Notes: generated by a model from the sequence alone, not told the origin. A stretch of DNA of 64,000 bases from Calliopum simillimum (GCA_951812925.1 OX638370.1:114590897-114654896); one strand, 5' to 3'. Positions 22,761 through 35,100 are shown, counted from the stretch's first letter. Numbers and translations are program-made.

Positions 22761-24195
22761 GAATTATTATACTATATCAATTTTTTTAGAAAATTTTTGG
22801 AAATGAATAAATTTTTCTATTCCAATTCGATAACACAGTGCATCGAATTGAGGGGAAAAATTCAGATTTAAGTAACTTTGGTTTCGCTGATTTTAAGTCT
22901 GGCAACCATTTTTTCCAGTGAGATCTAATAGTCCAAAGCTCTTTTCTTAATTTATATCTTTAACTTTTAAGCTTAGATTATTACTTCCTGTGACATTATC
23001 CATTGAAGTAAAGGTATCTTGTGAAAAGTAAGCCAAAATCATAGCAGTTTTGGTCTTGGTCTTAGTTTTGATATCAAGTTTTGGTCTTTTATCGATTTGG
23101 TTTTAATATCGATTTTAGTCGTAGACTTGAAAGAACTTTTGAAGATTGTTGAGTATTCAAAAGTTCCAACCCCATTTTTACAAAGCAATTGGGTTCTTAG
23201 GATGCCATATTTTGAATTGGGAGATGATTTTTTGCTTAAAATGGGCGGAATGCACGCATTAGCTATAAATTACCACGACTGAAAAACAGTCTTGTTCTTG
23301 ATGAATATCGTAACCATGACCAAGACCATAATAGTCTTGATTATATCAGCGTTTTGCTCTTGGTCTTGGTCTTGAAAATTTACCAAGACCAAGACTCAAG
23401 ATCAAGGCTCAAGGCTCAAGACCACGAGTAATTTTGCTCATCACTAAAGGTATCTCAACTTCATACAAATTCAATGAAGCATTTACAGGAAATTGAGATA
23501 CTTTAACATTAGTGGATGATGTCTTGAGAAGTAATATTCTAATTGGAAAAACTAAGAAGTAAGATGTATTGAAAAACATTTGGGATTTGCGATGCCGTTG
23601 GCAAAAGGGAACTAACTACTTACTTCCTGGATGATCGCTTAGAGAATTTGAAACTTTAAAAGATTATTCGGAACACAGACCTGATAGAGTAAATAGGTTG
23701 ACAGTTTCAGAATCAGCGAACTCAAATTAATAAAACAAATTTTAAAAATATTTTTCAAAATTTTAAACAAAAAAAAAATCATATAAAAAATAGCCCAGAA
23801 AAATAAAACGAAAAAAGAGATGCTGTGCGAAATAATTCCAAGTGAATTTTTTTCACCGGAATTGTCTTTATTAAAGCATGATGAATAATGTGTAAAAAGC
23901 CATTGAAGTCCATTGTGCGCACAAAAAGTTATTCAGGCTCAAAGGTCGCTAAAATCAGTTTTTTTACAAATATCTCGCTAACGCAAACATATACAGAAAA
24001 ATTTTTCTCCACAATTTTGTAACACAGGAAATTTCCTAAGTCAATATGTAAAAAATGTTTTTGTGTAGCTTATAGTTTAGAAGATAACTCAATTTAAAAA
24101 GTTGTGCACAGTTTTTATATGTAAATGCTACGAATTAGTTCATTTTAAAATATCTTACTTTTAAAATTGCGAATACTCTTTAACGAGGAGTCGTA

Positions 24196-24902
24196 CAAAA
24201 AAAAATTTTTAAATTTTGTTTTTGGACCGCTTATGGTCTAAAAGAAGGCAAAACTCTTTGTTTACTCAAGAGGAAGGCATCTTACGAAAAAAGCGTTTAA
24301 AAGCCAAAAACTCTCATCCAACGACCGAATACCATCTTGAGTCACACATCATTTTAAAGCTTTTAAATTATGCTTTAATTTGAAGTACTTTTAAAAAAAA
24401 TTTAAGGGGTTTTTTTTAAAAAAAATTGAAAAGTATTTTTAAGTTTAAAATATTTCGGTGAAAAAAAATTTTTTTCACCATGTAATATTTTTTTATAAAA
24501 AGAACATTTAAAAATGAATGGGACAAGTTACTTTACAAACTTTGGTGTAAGCTCTAAATTTTTGAAAAAACGCCTTTTCATGAAAATCACTAAAAACGCC
24601 AACTTCAACACCCTGTATTTTAACAATTGATGGTACTAGGACCAAATCCTCCCGGAATATTGTTTTTGTATATCAGGACTACTATATTGCCAAATTTGAG
24701 CGAAATCGGAGACAAAAAAATTTTCAGCTGGTACACTTGACGTGTTTTGCTTCATATATATATGCGTAACTTTTTTTACTTTTTTTTTTTTGACAAGCAC
24801 CCTTCCAATTTTTGATTCTTATATAAAAAGTGACCTCTCCACCAAGTTTGGTGAATGTGCCTCAAAAACTTTAGAATTCCACAATTTTTGAGAATTCCTC
24901 AT
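24196..24902. other. Spacer between duplicated blocks; no gene seen
   Basis: AT-rich DNA. It includes AAGGCATCTTACGAAAAAAG (about 24274), a diverged match to the centre of the foldback at 5863-6926, and a TATATATA run near 24752. Confidence 0.5.
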
Positions 24903-25031
24903 ATATATCTAATAGCAAATAGTCTTTTCACAGAATTTGTTGTATATTTATGATATGAAATAAAATTCAACAGCATAAAATGTTCAATAACAAAAAAAAA
25001 GGTGATAAACATTCCGTTTTTAACCCTTTCA

Positions 25032-25585
25032 CGACCAACGTGACATATACAGGGTGTATTGCATAAGGCTATGAAGCTTCTGGGAGGCGATATAGGAAGG
25101 CAAGACTACTGACTTGTTTCAGAAAAAAAAAAATTTCTTGGATCACCCTAACGTTTTAGAGAAAATATTTTTATGGTAAAGTTTTAGTTAATTCTAAAGG
25201 CTTTCAGATAGTGTATATATTTCTTATAGGTTTTTAAAGGATTTCGTAAAGTTTTTAACCCTTAAAGTTGATATTTTATTTTTTTTGTTCTAATTTTTTG
25301 AATTTGGCAGCCATTTTAGTACGAAAAAGGTCCTATTTACATATCTTCTTACAACTGCTTTTGAAATTCTCGTAAAATTTCCTATAATTTGATAGTGCAT
25401 TTGTCATACCACTTTTCTTGATTGAGGTCTGAAAAAAATACTTTTCTATGTAACACACGGGTTACTCGCATGCGTTGCGCTGCATATGATGTGCGCACAA
25501 CTCGTGCTGCTCTTTATTTACAGGAGCCTTCAAACGGAAAAGTATTTTTTTCTGACTTCAATCAAAACTAGTAAGAGTGTTACCT
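25032..25585. mobile_element. F1 foldback family remnant in copy B
   Basis: The same order of F1 landmarks as in copy A, with the internal foldback and part of the arm missing. Not an independent insertion; it was copied with the block. Confidence 0.7.
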
Positions 25586-26360
25586 TTGGCCTAGCCAAAC
25601 ATTAAATAACCTACACAGCAGTATTTTGAAAATTTTGCTTATATGGGAGGTGCCAAGCCCTCTTGTCTGACCTTATCTAGTTTTTGGTTAAAGCTTGCAT
25701 TCATAATTCTTAGTGTCTGTGTAAAATTTAATTCGATTGTCTCAAAAAACGCTTTCAGCATATCGTTTTGATGCTTTTGTTAAATGAGAGGTGCCACGCC
25801 CTCTTGTCCGAATTCACCTAGTTTTAGCTCAGAGCTTGCGCTTACAATTTGTGGTACTTATGTGTATTTGATTGTGTCATCGCGAAAAATACTCCAAAAG
25901 TTGCATTTTGAATATATTTTTTGCATGGGCGGTGGGAGTGTCCGTTGACCGATTTCGGCCATTTTCAATGGGACATATGTATCCCATCATTTTTTTTCGC
26001 AATTAGATTCAAAAGAATTAAGTTATGTTAACTCAATTGAATAGAAATGATATATTGCTTAGCACGAATCTGCAAAAAAAATTAAAAATTTTCCAGCGGT
26101 TCAGGAGTGGTCCGGAAAGGGCTAAACTTTAAAACATGTTCCATAACAAACAAACAAGAGCTAATAAACTTTTTGTTTTTAAGTCGATTGGGTCACTGAT
26201 TCTAAATTCAGCTGTTAAAAGGGTTATATGCAAGAGACCCTCAAGCTAAAAGTCAAAAATTTTCAAATTTAGAATTCAGTTTTAATCGTCTAATGTTGAC
26301 ATTGATATTGTATACATCAACTACGAAAAAGTTGTATTAAATATAAAATACTTAGAATTT

Positions 26361-26399
26361 TCCAATGGATACTTAAATAATATTTAAGTATCCATTGGA
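26361..26399. repeat. Perfect 18-base inverted repeat, hairpin (copy B)
   Basis: Identical to the hairpin at 22722-22760. Confidence 0.85.
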
Positions 26400-27860
26400 G
26401 AATTATTATACTATATCAATTTTTTTAGAAAATTTTTGGAAATGAATAAATTTTTTTATTCCAATTCGATAACACAGTGCATCGAATTGAGGGGAAAAAT
26501 TCAGATTTAAGTAACTTTGGTTTCGCTGATTTTAAGTCTGGCAACCATTTTGTCCAGTGAGATCTAATAGTCCGAAGCTCTTTTCTTAAATTATATCTTT
26601 AACTTTTAAGCTTAGATTATTACTTCCTGTGACATTATCCATTGAAGTAAAGGTATCTTGTGAAAAGTAAGCCAAAATCATAGCAGTTTTGGTCTTGGTC
26701 TTAATTTTGATATTAAGTTTTGGTCTTTTATCGATTTGGTTTTAATATCGATTTTAGTCGTAGACTTGAAAGAACTTTTGAAGATTGTTGAGTATTCAAA
26801 AGTTCTAAACCCATTTTTACAAAGCAATTGGGTTTTAGGATGCCAAATTTTGAATTGGGAGATGATTTTTTGCTTAAAATGGGCGGAATGCACGCATTAG
26901 CTATAAATTACCACGACTGAAAAACAGTCTAATTCTTGATGATCATCGTAACCATGGCCAAGACCATAATAGTCTTGATTATATCAGCGTTTTGCTCTTA
27001 GTGTTGGTCTTGAAAATTTACCAAGACCAAGACTCAAGATCAGGGCTCAAGGCTCAAGACCACGAGTAATTTTGCTCATCACTAAAGGCATCTCAACTTC
27101 ATACAAATTCAATGAAGCATTTACAGGAAATTGAGATACTTTAACATTAGTGGATGATGTCTTGAGAAGTAATATTCTAATTGGAAACACTAAGAAGTAA
27201 GATGTATTGAAAAACATTTGGGATTTGCGATGCCGTTGGCAAAAACTAACTACTTACTTCCTGGATGATCGCTTAGAGAATTTGAAACTTTAAAAGATTA
27301 TTCGGAACACAGACCTGATAGAGTAAATAGGTTGACAGTTTCAGAATCAACGAACTCAAATTAATAAAACAAATTTTAAAAATATTTTTCAAAATTTTAA
27401 ACAAAAAAAAATTCCTATAAAAAATAGCCCAGAAAAATAAAACGAAAAAAGAGCTGCTGTGCGAAATAATTCCAAGTGAATTTTTTTCACCGGAATTGTC
27501 TTTATTAAAGCATCATGAATAATGTGTAAAAAGCCATTGAAGTCCATTGTGCGCATAAAAAGTTATTCAGGCTCAAAGGTCGCTAAAATCAGTTTTTTTG
27601 CAAATATCTCGCTAACGCAAACATATGTATACAGAAAAATTTTTCTCCACAATTTTGTAACACAGGAAATTTCCTAAGTGAAAATGTAAAAAATGTTTTT
27701 GTGTAGCTTATAGTTTAGAAGATAACTCAATTTAAAAAGTTGTGCACAGTTTTTATATGTAAATGCTACGAATTAGTTAATTTTAAAATATGTTACTTTT
27801 AAAATTGCGAATACTCTTTAACGAGGAGTCGTAAGTCATACGATAAAAAGCAACGGCATC

Positions 27861-28060
27861 AATTTTGTAGAGAATCACAAGATCTACAAAAAATAAGCCA
27901 TATGTGCGTGCACACATTAAAGTAACCGTTTAGAAGTTATTCAATAAATACCGGTTTTTTTTCCATTTAAAGGTTTTTTTTTAATATCTTCCAAACGGTT
28001 ACTTCAATGTGTACACATATGGCTTATTTTTTGTAGATCTTGTGATTCTCTACAAAATTT
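27861..28060. mobile_element. Hairpin-forming foldback element, about 200 bases
   Basis: Arms of about 85 bases: left AATTTTGTAGAGAATCACAA, GATCTACAAAAAATAAGCCA and AAGTAACCGTTT; right AAACGGTTACTT, TGGCTTATTTTTTGTAGATC and TTGTGATTCTCTACAAAATT. The loop is about 35 bases. It lies 27 bases beyond the end of duplication copy B. Confidence 0.8.
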
Positions 28061-28787
28061 TTCCGCAGAAATATTTTTATTTTCCTGGGCTAAAATCTTC
28101 AGCAATTTGTGAGACATATTTTAATTTTTAAAAATGTATAGTCCAAAAAAAAAAAAAGTCCTAAAAAATTCACTTGTATAAACAAATTGTAAACTACGAA
28201 AAATTTTTTCATTTTTGTTGTAATGAAATTCATATTAAATTTAATTATGTGCACAAATTAAATTAAATTTTTATTTTATAATTTTTTCATATTATTCAAG
28301 TGTCAATAAAAAACAGATTCTCTTAATAGAAAAAAAAAAAACTTTTTAATAATAAATGCATAAATTCAATTTTAAACATTAAAGTTAATTGTTTTCAATT
28401 TAAGTTAATTAAAAATCCGTTGTCACTATTGTAACAATATGAAAAATAAATACATTTTGCACCAACTCAAAACAATTGATGACAATAAAAACTTTTTTTT
28501 TTTCCAAACATAACGTTACAATTCTGCAGCAATAAATATAAAAAAAAAATTATTAAAAATTAATAAAAGTGATTTCACGTCAATTTCTAGTACAAATAAA
28601 ACTTATTTGTCAGATGAATAAAAATTAATGTTACACCGTGAATGTTCAATAGGTTTTAATTTTAGGACAGTACGATAAATACATAACGACTCATCCTACT
28701 TTCTATAAGAGGCTTTGTAATGTCTTACTTTTCTACGTAAAATCTGGAATATTCTAATTTACGACAAAAAACCTCGAAAAATTCAAC
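28061..28787. other. No gene seen
   Basis: Very AT-rich spacer with homopolymer runs. Nothing coding. Confidence 0.55.
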
Positions 28788-29900
28788 TTACTTGTTTGGT
28801 CGGGGACCAAATTTTGTATTTCTACAGAAAAAGACAAATATCAAAGGGTTACCTGGTTCAGCCCTGCTGTGGTGGTACTCCACAAACGACGTGACTCCAA
28901 AGCGTCGGTAGCGGCTGAGTTCACGCAAGCGTTGATGGCTTTTCTCCCTGGAGGAATGACGCAAGCCTGAAATTTCGTATCCGCAGGCTGATCTCCAAAC
29001 CTGTGGGTTGACTCCGCGAACGGCACTTCCTTTTGGCCCCAGGGAAAAAGACACTCAAATCTCGGCTAGGTTTATTTTACCTCCTTTGGTGTTTTTAGTT
29101 GAAAAAACAAACACTTTTTCTTTTTAAGTTATTTAGGTCTTTATATTTACTTTGTATGTATGTATGTATTCTCCTTTAACTCCTAGGAGGAGCATAGGGC
29201 TCGAAAGGATTTTAAAATTTTGAGAAACCATATTGGTTCCAGTTATAGGAGAATCATTCCTAACTATGCATGTTTCTTGGACCTCCAAATCCGATGTGCA
29301 TGCTGCCGAGGCAGGTGGATTAACCACACTCTGGTGGGTACCACTTGGAGAGTTATTTCCCATCGTTTTTCGATCCATGCTTCATTAGTATAATCTTTTC
29401 GGCAACGCCCCACGCAGTAAGTTATAAGCTTAAAGCTGGATCCGGCAAGCGCTGCAAATATAGTGGCCAAATTCACTTTTAATTTCAGCCGCCCAATCTG
29501 GAACAGACGCTGACCTGGGAGCCGCCCACTCTGGATCAGACGCTTCAGGATTTCGATATTTACTTTAGTTTTAAGTTATTTTATAAGCATAAAATAGTTT
29601 AAGTTGTCTTGCAGGTTAGAAAAATAAGTAAAAGGTTTTTTTCCACGTCATGTACGAATGACATTTTCAGCCAGAACACAGCAGAGTGAGTGAGACGGCA
29701 ACAGAGCACATATAAAAGTCAATGCATATTCGAGACTAAAATGTGAGTTCGCTGTGCGAGTGGGAAGGGTTGCCGTCGTATAAGAATCAACTTGGTTAAA
29801 CTTTTGAAAACTTTAAAAAGGTAGTTGGGGCCTATTTCGTAGTTTACGTTTCCACGTAAACATTACTTATATATATATCGTCCCTATACAAGTGAAAAGC
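28788..29900. mobile_element. Possible LTR-element relic (orientation uncertain)
   Basis: This stretch is clearly more GC-rich than its surroundings. It begins with TTGGTCGGGGACCAA (28796-28810), a palindrome also found, with one change, at 44557-44571. It carries minus-strand open frames at 28788-29054 and 29133-29378 that match no family I recognise, and a 24-base direct repeat at 29488-29511 and 29521-29544. The phrase GAGTGAGTGAGACGGCAACA (29686-29705) has a close relative at the second locus (45050-45069). TATAAAAG is at 29711 on the plus strand. The paired, similarly arranged motifs suggest two copies of one decayed retroelement; the class is a guess. Confidence 0.35.
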
Positions 29901-30399
29901 ACTAAGTTTTCCCTTGTTTTGAGTTATTTAGTATTTTTAGTGCAGAATATTATAGTCTGTAGTTTGATATGACCCATTTAGCCATATCTTTATTGAAAAG
30001 TTGTTATTTTAATCATAAATGTAAAAGCAAAATAAAAAATTTAATTTTTTGAACACCAAATATCTGAAAATTTTAAAAACTGAATAAGTACTTTTTTTTA
30101 CTAATGTAAAGGCCTAGTTTTCGTGAAAAAAGGCGAAAAATTATCTATTTTTTTCCAAAAAAATCGATGGCAACCTAATTTTCGTAAGACATATTAATTA
30201 TCTTACTGGAAGCCTCAAAAGAAAATTTGTGTTTAAGTATTCAGCATGGCTCTTCGGATGGGGCGTTTCTCGGGAGCAGACCGCACGTTGTGCATGCGAG
30301 AGTCTTACAAAAATTTTGATTTCGGCCACTGTCAGTTTTTGATTATCTTGGTTGCCCCTTGTACATTTTCTTTGATTCTTTCACCTAGATCTCGCAAGC

Positions 30400-30750
30400 T
30401 ATCGATAGTCGCGTTCATCGATAGTGGACGAGAGATTGGATGCTAACTATCGATAGTTATTGATAGTATGCATTTCAGTGCAAACTTCGTTTATTTGAAC
30501 ATAAAATGATAATTTTATAAGAAAAATATATATTATACGCAGTTACTAGTTTAACTTTTGTAACTTAAGGTAAAAATTTTTCCATGTTTTAAACTTCACC
30601 CACAAAATAAAAACTTGGTTGTTAAAATCAATCGAATTTGAAGAAATGAACATAACACTGAAAAAGTTGTGTTATTCGATATTATCAAAAGATCGAAAAC
30701 AACTCTATCTATAAACTATCGATAGCCGCTTAAGTGTGAGACTATCGATA
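30400..30750. promoter_or_regulatory. Cluster of four TATCGATA (DRE-like) motifs
   Basis: TATCGATA occurs at 30400-30407, 30448-30455, 30717-30724 and 30743-30750, with near matches (ATCGATAG at 30417, TATTGATA at 30459). In flies this 8-mer is the site of the factor DREF at housekeeping promoters and boundary elements. No gene start is visible nearby, so a promoter role is not shown. Confidence 0.4.
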
Positions 30751-30861
30751 GAGATAAGTTAACAATGGAAATTAAACAAAACAATTTTGTTGAAATTTCA
30801 GTTATCAGACAAAACTTATTTTTTTTCTCGTTTTCACACTTGGAATGAAATGCCCCATATA

Positions 30862-31879
30862 ATGTACACAAGGTGTAATCGAAAAAGGTTACAATGCTTC
30901 TGAAACGTAATAGAGAAGGCCCAGATTAACAAAAAATTGTACCAGAAGGAGTCTTATATGTACCCCTGAGCTGTAGAGATAAAACTAATTTTCTAACTTG
31001 TTTTAAAGAAATTTTCTTGGGTCAACCTAACGTTTTAGATACAATTTTTTGTATGAAAAGCTTTAAGATAATTGTACTATCTTTTTTAAAATTTATTTGA
31101 TTTATAGAGCTTTAAAGCATTTTGCAAAGTTCGGGATCTTTAAAGTTGATATTTAATTTTTTTCCCTATTTTTTGACTTTGGCGGCCATTTTAGTATAAA
31201 TATTTCCTATTAACATAGTCCTATATAATTATTTTCAAATGCTCGTTAAATTTCCTTCGATTCGGTAAAACATTTGTCATACCAGTTTTTTATTTTGAGA
31301 TCAGAAAAAATGTTTTTCTATGTATCAACATATAAGTTACTCACATGCGTTGCGCTGCATATGATGCGCGCATTACTTTTTATTAAGCGGAGCTTTCAAA
31401 CGGATTGTTCTTGAAAAGATTTTTTTTCTGACCTCAAATTAAGAAATTGGTAAATTAAATGTACTATCGAATAAAAGGAAATTTTACAAAAATTTGAAAA
31501 AAATTTATGAAACAACATGTTATAGAGACTTTTTTAATACCAAAATGGCCGTCAAATTCAAAAATAGGCAAAAAATTTAAAATATCAATTTTAAAGTTTC
31601 AGAACTTTGCAAAATCCTTTTAAGCCCTATAAGCCAAATATATTCTTAGAAAGCACATATAATTGTCTGAAAGCTTTCTTTAAAAAATTTTCTCTAAAAC
31701 TTTAGGGTGACCCAAGAACAATTTTTTGTAAAACCATCAGAAAATCAGTTTTAATACTATAACTTATCAGGCGTACATTTTAGACGCCCCCCTCCAGTTG
31801 CAATTTTTCGTAAGTCTAGGCCTCCAGCGTCACCTCCTAAAAGCCTAGTAAGCTTATCGTTCACACTCTGTGTATACAT
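30862..31879. mobile_element. F1 foldback element, complete and uninterrupted (about 1 kb)
   Basis: Ends are TGTACACAAGGTGTAATCG (left) and CACTCTGTGTATACA (right). The left arm (to about 31315) and right arm (from about 31430) are inverted copies: TTTGGCGGCCATTTTAGTAT pairs with ATACCAAAATGGCCGTCAAA, and TTGGGTCAACCTAACGTTTT pairs with AAAACTTTAGGGTGACCCAA. The centre carries CTCACATGCGTTGCGCTGCA at 31340. No coding capacity. This copy best shows the structure of the family. Confidence 0.8.
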
Positions 31880-33131
31880 GAGCCCACGTCATATATTACT
31901 AGTATTATTTATTCAAAATTATGATTCATATGTGTGGTGAAAGATCGCTATGGCAATAAAAATAATGAACCAAAATACAAAACGCAACATCCGCTTGAGA
32001 AAGGTATGGAAAAGTTCCGGCGATGAAAAAATACAGAAGAAGGGACATAGTATATAGTGTCAAGAAATTATCATAAATTTGTCATAAATATTTAGGTAAA
32101 TAGACAACAATAACCGAAAAGATAAAAAACAAAATCACAGAACAAGCAAATGATTTGTGGTATTTGGTTTTTCCGTTTTCTGACTCTGTTGCAAAAGTCA
32201 ACGCATATCCGGCAATAAAATCTTCACAAAAAGCACAAAGCTTAAATATAAACAATTATCTGCAAGATACGCGTACAAAATCTCACATTTTGCAGTTAAC
32301 AAACAAACAAACAGACAGAGAGACACACGGTTAGAGATTTATGTGCATACGTAGACACTGACATTTCTAACACACAAAGGTGTTACGAAAAGACTATGCG
32401 AGGACTTTGAAATTTGCTTTATATTTATATCATATGAAAATAAAGCCATTAGGTACATGTGTTATTTGTCAAAAAAATAAAAAAGTGCTACGTCCAAGAC
32501 ACCTTTCAATTTCAACGGAAACTTGGTCTTTGTAGCATATAATCAGACTGACTTTTTCGACAAAATTTTTTTGTAATAAAATATTCGAAAAATATTTTGC
32601 AATAAGTTCCAAAAATTTTCACAACACCCCAATGGCACGAAACATTCACATCCATTCGTTAGAGATACGGACTTGCATTTGATTAATTGCTTTAGCGTTA
32701 GTGTGAGCTATGAATTTGTTGTCCGCATACAATTCACATGCACCAACACACCCACACATTTATGCTTGTGAAGATATAAGCAGATAAATATAATTTATTC
32801 AAAATCCACACACACACAAATGCCAAACGAAAGCAACAACAGCGGCAGTTGCGGAAAAAAAGGAGCGCAAAAATATTAGATTGAATAGATGTGCTCGTAC
32901 ATATGTAGTTGGGAAAAAAGTGTACTGCAGCATTACGAAAAACAAAAAAAAAAAAACAAAATACAACAAAACGTAAATAAATAAATAAAAAAAGAAAGCC
33001 TAAAAAAAAGTGATGTACATACAAAAAATGTCGGCAAATTTTTCCAACCACACAATTGATAAAATTTATGAGAAATTTATATCGTGCGGTGTATTTGTAT
33101 TGCATTTGCATATTACCACATGTACACAGTA
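31880..33131. other. No gene seen; possible intron
   Basis: AT-rich and CA-rich DNA. The long minus-strand open frame 32734-33435 is poor in complexity (Phe/Cys/Leu from poly-A/T), has no domain and is judged accidental. Confidence 0.45.
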
Positions 33132-33256
33132 CACTGAGGAAATACAAGAAATTTCTAAGGAAGGAAATTTCATCAAGAAAATAGGGTCTCGCCTTTTTGG
33201 GAAAAGATCTGGATTTTTCTGGAATTGTATTTTTTTTCTTTTTGTTTTTTTCAGTG
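33132..33256. mobile_element. Possible short TA-flanked MITE, 125 bases
   Basis: TA then CACTGAGGAAA at the left, and TTTTTTTCAGTG then TA at the right, giving short inverted ends with the TA duplication of Tc1/mariner-type elements. The match is short, so chance is possible. Confidence 0.4.
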
Positions 33257-34651
33257 TACACAATCTTACTATATGCTAGGATTTTGCGAGTTTTAACGCT
33301 AGTGAAATGTTCCAATTTTTGAAATGCGCAAAAACTGTGTAAATACAAAAAAAAAAAAGTTCCACGTGCACATTTTTTTGAGGTTTGAAACATTTGAAGC
33401 ATAACAGGGCAATGGCAGAAAATGGAAAAAACCAAAAAAAAAAAAGCATTTTTATTACCAACATCAGTGCAGGTTAGAGTTTTTTTCTTTTTTTTTGTTC
33501 AACTGCATGTCAATTGTGTTGAAAAATGCTTATAGACGTGGCTTAGGCAAGGATTCAAAAGCCAATAACTCAAAGCAAGTGTATGTGTTTTGACGTTTGC
33601 CACCACTACTCTGGTAATATTGGTGGTAGTGTGATACAATGACACTGCTGCGCAAGAGAGTTCAAATACAATACACACAGCCAAATACAGGGGAGAGAGC
33701 AAAATGACGACACTTGACAATATTTATTACACACATTCTTTAGGTTGTTTGTTGTCAGAATTTTTGGTTTTTTTTTTTTTTTTTGTAAACAACTTAATTT
33801 AGTTGAAATCATGAATGACACTGACATTTCAATTTCGCATGAAAATAAATTTGAAAAACGCCAAAAAAATTTTTATGCATCTATAAAGGAATATTTTAGA
33901 GTTTTTTTCCACTTAAGTGGGACAGTGAGTTATAATTTGGTGAAGTAATGATATATCTTGCAAGAAATTTCACAAAAAATTTGAAGTTAAATAAAAAAGG
34001 ATTTTTTTCACCTTAGCTGAAATATTCTTACAAGTTGCGTTGAGACTTTTTTTTCAAAAAAAAAAAATTTATTTAATTTTCTTTGATTTGAAACTTCTAG
34101 GTATTTAAATGCCTTTCATTCCAATTAGTTAGCATTAAATTAAAGCAACAAATATTCAGTCTTCTATCCAGCAGTCTTAAGTCGTATTGCGTAAGCAATA
34201 ATAGCAATAACAACAACAGCTTTATATCCTACAAATGCAAAAACAAAATTAACAATTGATGGATTTCAACACTTGCATTATTTATTGCTTGAAAACAAGC
34301 GAACTTAAGAGCATACATACACAATAAGACACACTCACAGCGAGGCTCATTGAATCACACATACATACGTGCGCAAGTATGCATGATTATCTTGATTAAG
34401 TAATGAGTTGTGTGCAAGTGTTTGTTTGAAAGCTCAAGAATCTCTAGGGTTGTACGTACATATTTGTGTATACTTATGTGCTTGCGCATATGTAATTGTA
34501 TTGAGTAGTCTACTTGAGAATGCCGCTAAGACAAGTGTAGATGCATACGTCATTTGCACAAGTATGTATATGTTCATTCAATTGTAATCATTTAATTCAA
34601 AACTAGCTTTGACGTCAGAAAGTACTTGAGCTTAAGCTGCCAAACAAGGAA
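33257..34651. other. No gene seen; possible intron
   Basis: AT-rich DNA with homopolymer runs (poly-T at 33769-33784). No convincing exon. Confidence 0.45.
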
Positions 34652-35100
34652 CAATTCAATTCAATTCAATTCAATTCAATTCAATTCAATTCAATTCAAT
34701 TCAATTCAATTCAATTCAATTCAATTCAATTCAATTCAATTCAATTCAATTCAATTCAATTCAATTCAATTCAATTCAATTCAATTCAATTCAATTCAAT
34801 TCAATTCAATTCAATTCAATTCAATTCAATTCAATTCAATTCAATTCAATTCAATTCAATTCAATTCAATTCAATTCAATTCAATTCAATTCAATTCAAT
34901 TCAATTCAATTCAATTCAATTCAATTCAATTCAATTCAATTCAATTCAATTCAATTCAATTCAATTCAATTCAATTCAATTCAATTCAATTCAATTCAAT
35001 TCAATTCAATTCAATTCAATTCAATTCAATTCAATTCAATTCAATTCAATTCAATTCAATTTAATACAATTCAATTCAATACAATTCAACTCAACTCAAC
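34652..35100. repeat. Long TTCAA pentanucleotide microsatellite, about 450 bases
   Basis: The unit ATTCA repeats without error from 34652 to about 35060 (roughly 80 copies) and decays over the last 40 bases (TTTAATACAA, then ACTCAACTCAACTC). All three plus-strand frames stay open because the unit has no stop codon, giving a long Phe-Asn-Ser-Ile-Gln open frame (34626-35174) that is not a gene. Confidence 0.97.

Larger units (their letters stand above)
20461..24195. repeat. Direct segmental duplication, copy A
   Basis: This block recurs almost unchanged at 24903-27833. Both copies start near ATAGCAAATAGTCTTTTCAC and end at TTAACGAGGAGTCGTA. In order, copy A holds a TTAA/CCCTTTCACGACCA piggyBac-like end, an F1 left arm split by a foldback insertion, the F1 centre, two direct repeats of a GAGGTGCCACGCCCTCTTGT motif (about 22008 and 22152), a right end reading GGTCCGGAAAGGGCTAA, a short perfect hairpin, GGTCTTGGTCTT runs with their inverted partners, and a diverged foldback. 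There is no gene; the open frame at 23097-23282 is short and sits in repetitive DNA. Copy A is about 0.8 kb longer because B lacks the segment 20669-21473. Confidence 0.9.
24903..27833. repeat. Direct segmental duplication, copy B
   Basis: Near-identical to copy A (20461-24195) except for scattered substitutions, small indels and one large difference: the part of the F1 left arm that carries the 717-base foldback is absent. In B, GGCAAGACTAC joins directly to TGACTTGTTTCAG. Short ACT/GACT homology at both ends of the missing stretch suggests a deletion in B. The F1 remnant is at 25032-25585, with the centre motif at 25465. Confidence 0.9.

Noticed and set aside
30246..30446. 66-residue plus-strand open frame beside the TATCGATA cluster
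   Set aside because: No known motif and it overlaps the motif cluster; no TATA/initiator with correct spacing.
32734..33435. 233-residue minus-strand open frame
   Set aside because: Phe/Cys-rich translation of A/T homopolymers, no domain, conflicting open frames on the other strand.
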